Part shown: piece by piece, positions 54,307-63,147 of the stretch
Layout of the letters: every line of letters begins with the position of its first letter
How positions within the stretch are numbered: position 1 is the first letter of the stretch
DNA from: Moraxellaceae bacterium REDSEA-S32_B1
Lineage (GTDB): Bacteria; Pseudomonadota; Gammaproteobacteria; Pseudomonadales; Moraxellaceae
DNA length: 63,147 nt
NCBI GenBank assembly: GCA_001626925.1
Contig: LUOR01000008.1
Coordinates: 1-63,147, forward strand
Direction of reading: 5' to 3'
Translations under genes and position numbers: made by a program
Notes under the pieces: generated by a model
Databases searched by the model: none
What the model was told of the DNA's origin: nothing
The model's input: only the letters and a program-made list of their open reading frames with translations

Positions 54307-55005
54307 TTAAATCCACGTCAGTAAATCTGCATTTTCAGCTTTGATAAAGTGATGCTCATTTAGGCTGAGCAGCTGTCGATCTTTGCCCTTTAAGCGAATG
54401 GTAGTGATCGAGGTATTGGCAATCGACCAATTCAGCTGAAAAATACTTTTCGCATCCAATCCAAGTAGATGTCCGACGATCGTGGAAATCACACCACCAG
54501 AGCTAAATACCACCGCATAACGAGGTTGTTTTTCTATCAAATCTGTGCATAAGGCATCAAATGCACCATTCACTCGAGTCGAAAATGCCGTCCAAGATTC
54601 GTCATATTCATGATCAAATTCATTACCGATCCAGCGCTCAATCGCCTGATCAAAGATTCTTGCCAAATATGCCCGTGGATTTTTTTCTTGTAAAATCGCC
54701 AGTTTCAATTTATCAGGTTTGTTGAACCGATCATCAAATTTGGCAAAGACTTGCTGGTGATGAAATTCATTCCAACCTTGATCACTATTCACCGCAAGCT
54801 CAGGGAAACTTTCTGCTAAGGCAAGCTGAGCAGTCTGTTGATGGCGTTGCATCGTGCCTGCATACGCCACAGGCGGTTCTTTTAAAATTTTGGCAAGATA
54901 CTGCCCAAGCAAAGTTGCTTGTTGCTCGCCCTTATTTGAGAGCTGATCATAATTGGCTGCACCAAATGAGGCTTGTCCATGTCGAATCAAATAAATCGTG
55001 GTCAT
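54307..55005 (-). CDS. Histidine phosphatase family protein
   Basis: 232 residues. The phosphohistidine motif IYLIRHGQASFGA is at the N-terminus (residues 4-16), and the second His region lies in the VVFSSGGVISTIVGHLLGL segment (about residue 168). This is the phosphoglycerate-mutase-like fold. It may dephosphorylate an intermediate of the neighbouring kinase-like and acyl-CoA dehydrogenase enzymes; this is inference from position. Confidence 0.8.
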   Translation of the reverse strand: MTTIYLIRHGQASFGAANYDQLSNKGEQQATLLGQYLAKILKEPPVAYAGTMQRHQQTAQLALAESFPELAVNSDQGWNEFHHQQVFAKFDDRFNKPDKLKLAILQEKNPRAYLARIFDQAIERWIGNEFDHEYDESWTAFSTRVNGAFDALCTDLIEKQPRYAVVFSSGGVISTIVGHLLGLDAKSIFQLNWSIANTSITTIRLKGKDRQLLSLNEHHFIKAENADLLTWI

Positions 55006-55034
55006 TACTTTCTGCTCTTCATATTTTCTGACTA

Positions 55035-56141
55035 TTAACCAATTCGCTGTAAAATTTGCTTGCCAATCGGATGATTCGACATTTTTTGTTTAGCGATCAA
55101 TTTTAAAGCACGAAAATGTATCGCATTGATGACAATCCAAAGGTTTTTAAAAGCTGGATTATCAGTTTGTTTGTGGTAATAGCGATAATAAATCTGCTGT
55201 GCAATCCCCGCCAAGCGGAACAAACCAAACACTTCGTAAAATGCCCAATTGTCAGGTGTTAAACCTGTTTTTTGCAGATAGTAATCTACCACTTGCTGAC
55301 GAGTAAACATGCCTTTGCGATTGGTCGGCTGACGGCGTGTGGCTTTAAAGATTTTATTGTCGCTTTCTTCCACCCAATACGCCAATGCCGAACCCAAATC
55401 CATCAGCGGATCGCCAAGTGTTGCCATTTCCCAGTCCAACACACCAATCACTTCGGTCGGATGTTGTGGGTCAAGAATGACATTATCAAAACGCCAATCG
55501 TTATGAATTACACAGGTCTTTGTATCGGCGGGAATATTCTCCAAGAGCCATTTACGCACATAGTTAAACGATGGGACATTCTTGGTGCGGGCTTTGGCAT
55601 AACGCTTATCCCAACCTTCGACTTGACGACGACAATAACCATCGCCTTTACCCAGTTGTTCTAAGGCGGTGCCTTGATACGGCACTTGATGCAACTCGAT
55701 CAATTTATCCAATACATTGATGCAAAGTTGGCGGACATCGGCTTCAGTATAGTCAATTTCTTTGGGTAAATTGGCTCGAGGAATAATGCCCTCGATGCGC
55801 TTCATCACATAGAAATCACAGCCAATCACCGACTCATCCTGACACAGCGCCACCATCTCAGGAAGTACTGGATAGAACGGTTTGAGATTGTTTTGCACAT
55901 GATACTCACGTGCCATATCATGCGCCGATTTGGCTTTGGTGCCTTTTGGTGGGCGCCGTAGAATCAAATCCACGTTGTCGTATTTCAGGCGATAGGTCCA
56001 GTTGGATGCGCCGCCCGAATATTGCGTGACTTGCACTTGACCTTGCAAAACAACCTGTTGATTTTTAAGCCATGATTCTACTGCTTGTATATCAAGTTCT
56101 TCGCCTTGTCGGACATTGCCACCAATATCGATGATTGCCAT
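55035..56141 (-). CDS. APH-like phosphotransferase (ACAD10/11 N-terminal type)
   Basis: 368 residues. The kinase-like core shows GGASNWTYRLKYDNVDLILR (nucleotide loop and Lys), VIHNDWRFDNVILDP (catalytic loop, about residue 210) and VIGVLDWEMATLGDPLMDLG (metal-binding Asp, about residue 232). Homologues are fused to or paired with acyl-CoA dehydrogenases and phosphorylate hydroxyacyl-CoAs (for example LvaA in levulinate catabolism). The partner dehydrogenase gene lies 80 bases upstream, so hydroxyacyl-CoA phosphorylation is a sensible hypothesis, not a proven substrate. Confidence 0.8.
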   Translation of the reverse strand: MAIIDIGGNVRQGEELDIQAVESWLKNQQVVLQGQVQVTQYSGGASNWTYRLKYDNVDLILRRPPKGTKAKSAHDMAREYHVQNNLKPFYPVLPEMVALCQDESVIGCDFYVMKRIEGIIPRANLPKEIDYTEADVRQLCINVLDKLIELHQVPYQGTALEQLGKGDGYCRRQVEGWDKRYAKARTKNVPSFNYVRKWLLENIPADTKTCVIHNDWRFDNVILDPQHPTEVIGVLDWEMATLGDPLMDLGSALAYWVEESDNKIFKATRRQPTNRKGMFTRQQVVDYYLQKTGLTPDNWAFYEVFGLFRLAGIAQQIYYRYYHKQTDNPAFKNLWIVINAIHFRALKLIAKQKMSNHPIGKQILQRIG

Positions 56142-56221
56142 GAAATTATCCTTTATCTACTGCTTCATTTTCCAATTGTGCGCTTTTTCAATTCGCCATT
56201 TACAGCAACAATTTACATTGT

Positions 56222-57457
56222 TTAACGGCGAGAAGCATAACCACGTTTCATCAATTCCAATTTGGCAATCATGCCTTTATGCACCTCATCTGGTCCATCC
56301 GCAAGACGCAGTGCACGAGCTTGTGCGTAGAATGCGGTCAGCGGTGTATCTTTGGAAACCCCAGCACCGCCATGAATTTGAATCGCCATATCCACCACAT
56401 TTTGTAGGACTGTTGGCGCAACCACTTTGATCGCAGAGATTTCTGTCAGGGCTGCCATATTGCCCATTTTATCCATCTTATAGGCTGCATATAAGGTCAA
56501 CAAGCGAGCTTGATCAATTGCAACTCGAGCTTCTGCAACACGCTCTAGATTACCACCTAGCTTTAATAATTCTTTACCAAAGGCTTTACGTGACATGCCA
56601 CGTTCAATCATCAACTCCAATGACTTTTCCGCAGCACCGATACAACGCATACAGTGATGAATCCGCCCTGGTCCTAGACGACCTTGCGCAATCTCAAAAC
56701 CTTGCCCTGCACCGCCGATAAAGTTCGCCACAGGCACACGCACATTATCAAAGCTCACTTCACCATGACCATGCGGTGCATCGTAGTCGCCAAACACAGG
56801 CAACATGCGTTCGATTGTCACACCTTGCGTATTCACTGGCACTAAGACCATGGAATGTTGATGATGACGATCTTTGGATTCATCAGGGGTATGCGCCATA
56901 AAAATGATGACTTTGGCATTTGGATCACCCAAACCTGACGACCACCATTTGCGACCATTGAGTACGATTTCATCCCCTTCGATCACCGCTGTGGCTTGCA
57001 TATTGGTGGCATCACTCGATGCTACATCAGGCTCAGTCATACAGAATACCGAACGAATCTCACCTGCAAGTAAAGGTTTGAACCATTGTTCCTGTTGTGC
57101 TTCACTGCCGTAACGCCAAAGCACCTCCATATTGCCCGTGTCAGGCGCATTACAGTTAAATACGGTTGGCGCAATCAAACTGCGTCCTGTGCGCTCAGCA
57201 ATGTGCGCATATTCCTGTACCGACAGTCCTGCACCTAATGTTGCATCAGGCAAGAACATATTCCACAGTCCTGCGGCTTTGGCTTTGGCTTTTAAGGTTT
57301 CAAGCATCGCTGGCCACTGCCATTTCGTCCAATCACCATCGACATTTAGACGATGCACCTCATGCCAAAAATCTGCCTCGACTGGCTCGATTTCATCTTT
57401 GATAAATTGTTCTGTACGTTGGATATAGTCTTTGGCGCGATCAGAGAGCTCATACAT
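56222..57457 (-). CDS. Acyl-CoA dehydrogenase family protein
   Basis: About 411 residues from ATG 57457, with AAAGGA upstream; a longer start at 57499 is possible. Flavoenzyme with FCMTEPDVASSDATNM (about residue 140) contacting FAD and substrate, HHCMRCIGAAEKSLELM (about residue 270) and IQIHGGAGVSKDTPLTAFYA (about residue 370). It is probably the partner of the phosphotransferase-like protein, as in ACAD10/11-type hydroxyacid catabolism. It is divergent from a LysR regulator 90 bases away that may control it. Confidence 0.85.
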   Translation of the reverse strand: MYELSDRAKDYIQRTEQFIKDEIEPVEADFWHEVHRLNVDGDWTKWQWPAMLETLKAKAKAAGLWNMFLPDATLGAGLSVQEYAHIAERTGRSLIAPTVFNCNAPDTGNMEVLWRYGSEAQQEQWFKPLLAGEIRSVFCMTEPDVASSDATNMQATAVIEGDEIVLNGRKWWSSGLGDPNAKVIIFMAHTPDESKDRHHQHSMVLVPVNTQGVTIERMLPVFGDYDAPHGHGEVSFDNVRVPVANFIGGAGQGFEIAQGRLGPGRIHHCMRCIGAAEKSLELMIERGMSRKAFGKELLKLGGNLERVAEARVAIDQARLLTLYAAYKMDKMGNMAALTEISAIKVVAPTVLQNVVDMAIQIHGGAGVSKDTPLTAFYAQARALRLADGPDEVHKGMIAKLELMKRGYASRR

Positions 57458-57551
57458 GATGGTGGAAATCCTTTGCGAATTTGTATTATCTATTGCCATA
57501 GAATACGCAAATAATTATTATGAATGAAATGATTTAATTGACACAAAGATT

Positions 57552-58526
57552 ATGAATGAAATTCATAGCGATGATCTAAACGACCGAGAACAACTCAGCG
57601 ACTCTAATAACCTAGAAGCAAATGACAATCTAGACATTAGCCAGTTTCATCGTGTTGATATTAATTTATATCCTTTGTTTATCGCCATTTTTGAGCAAAA
57701 AAGTATTTCCAAAGCGGCACTGATTCTCTGTATCAGTCAATCTGCGGTCAGTCATGCCCTGCAACGTCTACGGCAACAGCTTGGTGATGAATTATTTATC
57801 CGAGCTGGACACAAGATGCTGGCAACGCCATTTGCTGAGCAAATCTATACACCGATCAAACAGGCATTATTGACTATTCAAAGCATTGCCACTTCACAAA
57901 ATAGTTTCGATCCCAAAGCCATTCACAGCTTAAAAATTGCCGTACACGATGAAATTGAACCGATCATCTTTCCGAAGTTGCTCGCTCATTTTCACAGTCT
58001 AGATTTAAATATTCAATTTTTGAGTGCCAAGCTCGATCGCAAAACCATGTTTAGTGATCTCAGTATTCAGCAAGCAGATTTTGTCATTGATCTGAAGCAA
58101 CATTGTCCGAGCAATATCCACTATCAATCCTTGATTGAAGATCATTTTGTGGTGTGTAGTCAGCAGAAAAATGTCAACAAAACCATCTATCTGAGTGCAC
58201 CACATATCGGCGTGTCATCACGACGCACAGGGCAATTGGTCGAAGATATTGACCTGAATCGTCAGCAACTCTCTCGGCAGATTCTACTGCGATGTCAGCA
58301 CTATTCCACCGCATTACAAGTATTGGCACAACATCCTGAGGCGATGCTGACCATTCCTAAACTGATTTTGCAAAATCTACATTATGCCAACAGCATTCAC
58401 GTGCATGAGCTACCGATTGCGTTACCTAAAATCGATATTGGCATGTATTGGTATCAGGATTTGGCGCACAATCCACGACATCAATTCCTCCGTACGGAAA
58501 TCTTAAAACTGGCACAATTGATTTGA
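57552..58526 (+). CDS. LysR-family transcription regulator
   Basis: 324 residues. An unusual acidic leader of about 30 residues (SDDLNDREQLSDSNNLEAND) precedes the helix-turn-helix: LYPLFIAIFEQKSISKAALI, then SQSAVSHALQRLRQQLGDEL. The rest is a ligand-binding domain. It is divergent from the acyl-CoA dehydrogenase cluster, the usual location for a LysR regulator of that cluster. The effector is unknown. Confidence 0.87.
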   Translation: MNEIHSDDLNDREQLSDSNNLEANDNLDISQFHRVDINLYPLFIAIFEQKSISKAALILCISQSAVSHALQRLRQQLGDELFIRAGHKMLATPFAEQIYTPIKQALLTIQSIATSQNSFDPKAIHSLKIAVHDEIEPIIFPKLLAHFHSLDLNIQFLSAKLDRKTMFSDLSIQQADFVIDLKQHCPSNIHYQSLIEDHFVVCSQQKNVNKTIYLSAPHIGVSSRRTGQLVEDIDLNRQQLSRQILLRCQHYSTALQVLAQHPEAMLTIPKLILQNLHYANSIHVHELPIALPKIDIGMYWYQDLAHNPRHQFLRTEILKLAQLI

Positions 58527-58548
58527 AAAATACTTTATTCGCATTAAA

Positions 58549-58581
58549 AAACAGCCTTTATCAATCTGTTAAAGGCTGTTT
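58549..58581. terminator. Terminator between LysR and the GST-like gene
   Basis: Perfect 12-bp stem AAACAGCCTTTA / TAAAGGCTGTTT with a 9-base loop, convergent genes on both sides. Confidence 0.85.
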
Positions 58582-58602
58582 AAACAAAGATTTAAAGACG
58601 AT

Positions 58603-59394
58603 TTAACCGTATTGCTTGTCCAAATATTTTACTATCTGACGAGATTCAAACATCTCCACACCTGTATTGGGATCAATCAAATATGGTACTTGCATTTTGC
58701 CCTGCATCTTTGGCAATTCTTGAGCACGTTTACCATTAGCAAGCGGTTCATACTTGCCAGGTTTAAGGCGTGCCGTTGCAGGCCCTTGATCTTGCCAACG
58801 CTCTTTCGGCACGCTATGAATTTTGTATGGAATCTCAAGTTCCGTGAGCTTGGCACGAACAATTCGAGAAAATGGACTCGCTTCAAAGCTCCACAACTCC
58901 AACAACTGTTCAGGTACTTCACGATTGACATTATTTGCATTTGCTGTCATGCCATCAAAGCTATTCACTGCCACAGCGATACCGCCAACTAAAGATAATG
59001 GTGGAAGCAACTGATAGCTCAAAGGCACTTTACCCTTGTGACTATAGTGGGTAAATAAATGCGCAATAATCGCTTTGGATTCATAGAGTTGATCGCCAGT
59101 ATTCTCATCAATCAAAAATGGAAACTGTGCCTTTCCGCCTAAAGCCTGTACGATTGGTCGAAAACGTGTGCCATTTTTCGGACATGGATAGATTTCCACA
59201 TCTAAGTTGAGTTGTGTAATCACATCACGCACACGACGGCAATATGGGCATGCTTCAAACTCATAAAGTTTTATTGGCTTTTCAGGTTGCTTTGGATAAG
59301 GGGTACCCATCACGCCACGAGGTAAAGTCACCAATGTTGATGCTAAAGATTGATAGACTTTGGTGCGGTGGCGTTTTCCAGTGTGATTTGTCAT
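58603..59394 (-). CDS. Tandem glutaredoxin/GST N-terminal domain protein
   Basis: 263 residues with two thioredoxin-fold halves. The first (about residues 42-115) has a redox pair in FEACPYCRRVRDVI and FPFLIDENTGDQLYESKAII. The second (about 165-260) has FEASPFSRIVRAKL without Cys, and VPYLIDPNTGVEMFESRQIV. So one active and one inactive domain may form a pseudo-dimer. A basic N-terminal stretch (GKRHRTKVYQSL) precedes. Function unknown; glutathione-linked redox is plausible. Confidence 0.75.
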   Translation of the reverse strand: MTNHTGKRHRTKVYQSLASTLVTLPRGVMGTPYPKQPEKPIKLYEFEACPYCRRVRDVITQLNLDVEIYPCPKNGTRFRPIVQALGGKAQFPFLIDENTGDQLYESKAIIAHLFTHYSHKGKVPLSYQLLPPLSLVGGIAVAVNSFDGMTANANNVNREVPEQLLELWSFEASPFSRIVRAKLTELEIPYKIHSVPKERWQDQGPATARLKPGKYEPLANGKRAQELPKMQGKMQVPYLIDPNTGVEMFESRQIVKYLDKQYG

Positions 59395-59439
59395 GACAAT
59401 TTAGACCTATTTAATCCATGCTTTATACAATTGAGTGTG

Positions 59440-59949
59440 TTAAACCAGTGACTCTTTGGCAACCACAATACCATTATTATCTGCATAGATATAATCATCT
59501 TGGGCAATTGTCACACCGCCAAATGATAAAGTTAAACCTGTTTCACCCACACCTTTACGGGTACTTTTTTGTGGAATACACGCCAATGCCTGTACACCTA
59601 AATCCAACTCAGCAATCGCATCAACATCACGAACACAACCGTAAATAATCACACCATTCCAGTGATTTTTCACCGCTGACTCTGCGATCATGTCGCCCAT
59701 TAAGGCACAGCGCATTGAAGCACCACCATCAACCACTAACACTTTGCCAGTACCATCTGTCGCCAACAGCTCTTTGACACGTGAATTGTCTTCAAAGCAT
59801 TTCACTGTGACCACTTGACCACCAAAGGTCTTGCGTGCGCCGAAACTACGGAAAAATTTACCATCGATCGAGGGAGAAACCACTTGTAACTCTTTATCTT
59901 CGTTATCATCTAAGAGATCACACGTTACAAAAGCAACACTCATTTTCAA
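59440..59949 (-). CDS. rraA: RraA-family protein
   Basis: 169 residues. Matches RraA, the RNase E activity regulator, and related aldolase-like proteins: SVAFVTCDLLDD start, VVDGGASMRCALMGDMIAES (about residue 73), and GWNGVIIYGCVRDVDAIAEL-type motif near residue 95 containing the family's Arg-Asp. RraA-family members can be RNase E inhibitors or 4-hydroxy-4-methyl-2-oxoglutarate aldolases; the short size favours RraA. Confidence 0.85.
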   Translation of the reverse strand: MKMSVAFVTCDLLDDNEDKELQVVSPSIDGKFFRSFGARKTFGGQVVTVKCFEDNSRVKELLATDGTGKVLVVDGGASMRCALMGDMIAESAVKNHWNGVIIYGCVRDVDAIAELDLGVQALACIPQKSTRKGVGETGLTLSFGGVTIAQDDYIYADNNGIVVAKESLV

Positions 59950-60224
59950 CTCCAGTTATCTGCAATTATTTTGATGAAATATTAAGAGAACACTTCAATA
60001 GATTCTAGTTATACCATTGCAGGTTAAATTTGCAAATTTCTGATCAGTCACAAACCGTTCTAGTTTGTGAAAAAATAAAACGACACGAGATGTCGTTAAT
60101 GAATTTTTACCACTTTCTTCAAACAGTCTATTCAGCTAGTATCAATATCAAATGCAATATATGAACAAAATCGAAAATTAAAGTACCGAAAAACTGAGTA
60201 TCGAAAATTAAAGCTGGGCAAAAT
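59950..60224. other. Region upstream of cas1, with direct repeat
   Basis: 275 bases with no gene and no CRISPR repeat. AACGACA / TGTCGTT hairpin at 60079-60097. The 13-mer TCGAAAATTAAAG occurs at 60171-60183 and 60201-60213 (30-base period), directly before the cas1 start; it may be part of the promoter region. Confidence 0.5.
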
Positions 60225-61187
60225 ATGGAACAACTCAATCCAAGCGACTTAAAAGCCATTCTGCACTCCAAACGTGCCAATCTGTACTACCTCGAATACT
60301 GCCGTGTCATGCAAAAAGACGGTCGTGTGCTCTATCTCACCGAAGAAAAAAATCAAAATCAATATTGGAATATTCCCATCGCCAATACCACGGTGATTTT
60401 GCTTGGTACAGGCACTTCGATCACCAATGCCGCCATGCGTATGCTGTGTAGCGCAGGCGTTTTGGTCGGCTTCTGCGGTGGTGGCGGGACGCCATTATTC
60501 TCGGGTGCAGAGATCGAATGGCTGACACCTCAAAGTGAATATCGACCGACCGAATATGTGCAAGGTTGGCTTTCTTTTTGGTTCGATGAAGCGAAACGAC
60601 TTGAAGTCGCCAAAGCCTTCCAACATGCTCGATTGAATTACATCGAACAAGTCTGGTCGAAAGATCGTGACCTCCGTGCCGAAGGCTTTCAATTGGATGA
60701 TCAAGACATTCAAAATGCCTTACTAGGCTACCGTAACAAAATTCCACGCATGACTAAAGTAGCAGATTTACTGCTTGCCGAAGCGCAGACCACCAAACAA
60801 CTCTATAAAATCGCCGCCACACGTTGCCAAATGTCCTTTGAGCGTAATCCCGAACAAGGTGACTTTGCCAACGACTTTCTCAATCATGGCAATTATCTTG
60901 CGTATGGACTCGCTGCAACCACACTGTGGGTTCTCGGTATTCCGCATGGCTTTGCAGTGATGCACGGCAAAACTCGTCGTGGCGCATTGGTCTTCGATGT
61001 GGCGGATTTGGTCAAAGATGCAGTGGTACTGCCCTACGCCTTTCTCTGTGCCAAAGAAGGCATGAAAGAACAAGAATTCCGCCAGCAAATCCTACAGAAA
61101 TTTACCGAGCATAAATGCTTAGACTTTATGTTTGACCAAGTCAAAACGCAATCGCTCAACACATTCTCTAACGAGGTGCATGACTGA
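60225..61187 (+). CDS. cas1: Type I-F CRISPR-associated endonuclease Cas1
   Basis: 320 residues. Integrase of spacer acquisition. The I-F type is indicated by SDLKAILHSKRANLYYLEYC, SAGVLVGFCGGGGTPLF (about residue 82), and the C-terminal MHGKTRRGALVFDVADLVKD (about residue 245), which carries the conserved metal-binding His and Asp. It overlaps the next gene by 1 base (TGATG region), as in the usual cas1-cas3 unit. No CRISPR array lies in the window; it may be beyond the right end. Confidence 0.92.
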   Translation: MEQLNPSDLKAILHSKRANLYYLEYCRVMQKDGRVLYLTEEKNQNQYWNIPIANTTVILLGTGTSITNAAMRMLCSAGVLVGFCGGGGTPLFSGAEIEWLTPQSEYRPTEYVQGWLSFWFDEAKRLEVAKAFQHARLNYIEQVWSKDRDLRAEGFQLDDQDIQNALLGYRNKIPRMTKVADLLLAEAQTTKQLYKIAATRCQMSFERNPEQGDFANDFLNHGNYLAYGLAATTLWVLGIPHGFAVMHGKTRRGALVFDVADLVKDAVVLPYAFLCAKEGMKEQEFRQQILQKFTEHKCLDFMFDQVKTQSLNTFSNEVHD

Positions 61188-63052
61188 TGATCGTGACCTT
61201 GATTAGCCAATGTGAAAAAAAAGCCTTAGCTCGTACTCGACGTGTGCTCGATGCCTTTGCCGATCGGATTGGTGATAATACATGGCAGACCGTGATCACC
61301 GAAGATGGCTTGCTTGCACTGAAAAAACTGCTCCGCCAGACCGCTACTAAAAATACTGCCGTGTCCTGTCACTGGATCCGTGGGCGACGGCGTAGTGAGT
61401 TACTGTGGGTGGTGGGCAATCGCAGTAAATTTAATCATGAAGGTGTGGTGCCTGTGAATTTTACAGAGCAAGAGATATTAAAGAAAGAGTCTTTTTTGCC
61501 GAATACAGAAGTCATTGCCTTTTTGGCTGCAATCGCTGGTTATTTTCATGATGTGGGTAAATCAAATCGACTATTTCAAGAAAAATTAGGCGCAATTAAA
61601 AATAACGAAGATACAGAGGCTGGGAAAAGATACAAGAAAAAATATGAACCACTACGTCATGAGTGGATTTCACTTCGATTGTTTCAAGCCTTCGTCGATC
61701 AGCAAACAGATCAACAATGGCTACAATCTTTAGTTGATATTAATCATCAAACGTCAGAAAAATTAATTCACTCTTTACCCAATTATCAAGATTTATTAAC
61801 TGAAGATATTACTAATCCTTTTGAATATTTGCCACCTATTGCAAAAATGGTCGCTTGGCTGATTGTCTCACATCATCGACTTCCTCAATTTCCAGCAAAA
61901 CTGGATAATCAACCAAATCTAGATAATATTGATGACTGGCAAAAAATATTTGAACCTTGTTGGAACTCTTCTCAAGCTGCAACAGAAGAATGGGATTTGT
62001 CTGTAACACAAGCTAATTGGCAGTTCCCGTTAGGTACGCCCTTTGATAGTGCTTTTTGGCAAACTAATATTTCCACACTTGCTAAGCGCATGCTATCTAG
62101 TCGGAATTTATTTGATAACCAATGGCATGATAATTTATTCACACAACACTTAGCTCGCTTAGCATTAATGTTGGCTGATCATGCCGAGTCCTCGAAGGTA
62201 GAGGTAGATAATAGCAATTCGGATCGGAATTTTCTTGTTTATGCCAATACCGATAAAGATGAGCAAGGTAATCGCTATCTCAAGCAAAAGCTTGATGAGC
62301 ATAATATTCATGTAAGCAATTTAGCCTACAGCGTTGCTTGCGCCTTACCTAGTTTGCAATCAAACCTCAAGACACTGGACAGGGTTAAAGCACTTGAGCG
62401 ACCTGTACCTGAGAAATATAAGTTTGATTTTGGCTGGCAAGACAAAGCAACAAAACTTGCTAAAGAAATCAAAGAGACGGTTAAAACACATGGATTTTTT
62501 GGAATTTCAATGGCATCTACTGGAAAAGGGAAAACACGTGCCAATGCCAAAATCATGTATGCATTATCAGAACAAGATCAATGTCGTTTTAATGTCGCAC
62601 TTGGACTTCGAACACTTTCCATTCAAACTGCAAAAGCCCTTAAAGCAGACTTGTTTGGAGATGATGAAAAAAGCCAACAACAAGCACAAGAGAATATCGC
62701 TTTACTTGTAGGCTCACAAGCCGTAAGAGACTTACAACAAATTAATTTAGCACAAGAGAATAGTACAGCTACCGATAAAGGCAGTGAATCCCAAGAGTCT
62801 TTACTCAAAGACGAAACTGTATTGCTAGAGAATCTAAGTATTGGGTTATCCGAAGAATACGAATGGTTAGCACATGAAAAAAAGATATTAAGACTGCTTC
62901 ATGCCCCCATTTTAGTTAGCACTATAGATTATTTGATGCCTGCCACAGAAGGCATTAGAGGTGGTCGGCAAATCGCCCCAATGCTACGTTTACTTAGTTC
63001 AGATTTAGTATTAGATGAGCCAGATGATTTTAGTTCTGCTGATTTTCCGTAA
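61187..63052 (+). pseudogene. cas3: Type I-F cas3 (cas2-3 fusion), truncated by an IS66-type insertion
   Basis: 621 codons of what should be about 1100. Residues 1-90 correspond to the Cas2-like part of the I-F fusion, the HD nuclease motif YFHDVGKSNRLFQEKL is near residue 120, Walker A (STGKGKT) near residue 445 and the DEPD box (VLDEPDDF) near residue 609. The coding sequence stops a few codons later at ...SADFP, exactly where an IS66-type element begins. Everything after motif II, including the second helicase half, is missing. Without it interference cannot work; cas1 next door may still be intact. Confidence 0.85.
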
Positions 63053-63147
63053 GCGTCCGCTGAATCCCATACCAATTTTAATTCGATTTAGGTTTCCAGC
63101 AGTGTGGCAGTAACTCTTCAATCTGGGTCACTTTATGTGTCGGCAGC
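63049..63147 (-). mobile_element. IS66-family element, right part (window edge)
   Basis: The end starts GTAAGCGTCCGCTGAA, close to the GTAA-starting termini of IS66-family elements, and follows the cas3 sequence GATTTTCC (a candidate 8-bp target duplication, not verifiable here). The rest continues outside the window. Confidence 0.7.
63078..63147 (-). CDS. IS66 transposase (TnpC) C-terminus
   Basis: Reading the minus strand into the stop at 63078-63080 gives LPTHKVTQIEELLPHCWKPK then SN. The IEELLPH-W ending is the usual C-terminus of IS66-family TnpC. Only 22 codons are visible. Confidence 0.65.
   Translation of the reverse strand, partial: LPTHKVTQIEELLPHCWKPKSN

Noticed and set aside
59950..60224. 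CRISPR array next to cas1
   Set aside because: Only a two-copy 13-bp repeat is present, with no 28-bp palindromic repeats or spacers of type I-F.

Overview
The window looks like a chromosomal contig from an Acinetobacter species. The composition is AT-rich, and it carries a HAD-phosphatase/mannitol-1-phosphate dehydrogenase fusion of the kind described as MtlD in Acinetobacter. Around it are ordinary gammaproteobacterial housekeeping genes (lpxB, tkt, lipA, sthA, fdxA, ispF, hemB, pdxB, ychF). Both ends run into insertion sequences: the 5' part of an IS30-family transposase at 1-196 and the 3' end of an IS66-family element from 63049. This is how draft contigs usually end.

Layout. 1-21.5 kb: mostly core metabolism (lpxB, mtlD, a broken sulfite-exporter-like gene, DAHP synthase, a Crp/Vfr regulator, OsmC, transketolase, YceI, lipA, sthA, a lipoprotein peptidase, ferredoxin, ispF, an LprI-like protein, a folate enzyme, rluE, a wrecked icd), then an AraC regulator and a degenerate GGDEF protein. 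21.6-28.8 kb: a phytate/phosphate module (TonB-dependent receptor, beta-propeller phytase lipoprotein, ExbB/ExbD/TonB-like energiser) with Pho-box-like sites in front. 28.9-35.6 kb: a complete type I Wadjet (JetABCD) plasmid-defence operon on the minus strand. 35.9-42.8 kb: an integrated filamentous phage (inovirus) of about 6.9 kb at the chromosomal dif site. 42.8-44.7 kb: a candidate yybP-ykoY manganese riboswitch, a 51-codon leader ORF, a CaCA-type antiporter and an mscS remnant. 44.8-59.9 kb: further core genes (OsmC-YcaO protein, hemB, thioesterase, broken epmA, pdxB, GST, ychF, an Ala-rich lipoprotein, an acyl-CoA dehydrogenase/phosphotransferase cluster with a LysR regulator, rraA). 60.2-63.05 kb: cas1 and a cas3 of a type I-F CRISPR-Cas system; cas3 is cut by the IS66-type element.

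The most striking element is the inovirus. Its left end keeps two inverted dif-like sequences separated by about 100 bases. With their flanks they can fold into a forked hairpin of about 154 nt, the same architecture as the single-stranded attP of Vibrio phage CTXphi, while its right end is a canonical 28-bp dif. The tip of the hairpin carries copies of a palindrome related to GTTACACGGTAAC. The palindrome recurs around the promoter of a phage ribbon-helix-helix gene, which suggests that transcription control and the integration site are linked. A second regulator faces the replication gene across three copies of ACATGTATACATGT-like operators. The phage sits directly beside Wadjet, which attacks small circular DNA, so how its replicative form escapes is a good question.

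Several genes carry clean deletions rather than single-base errors (tauE/safE-like, icd, mscS, epmA), and cas3 is interrupted. This is consistent with ongoing gene decay in this lineage.
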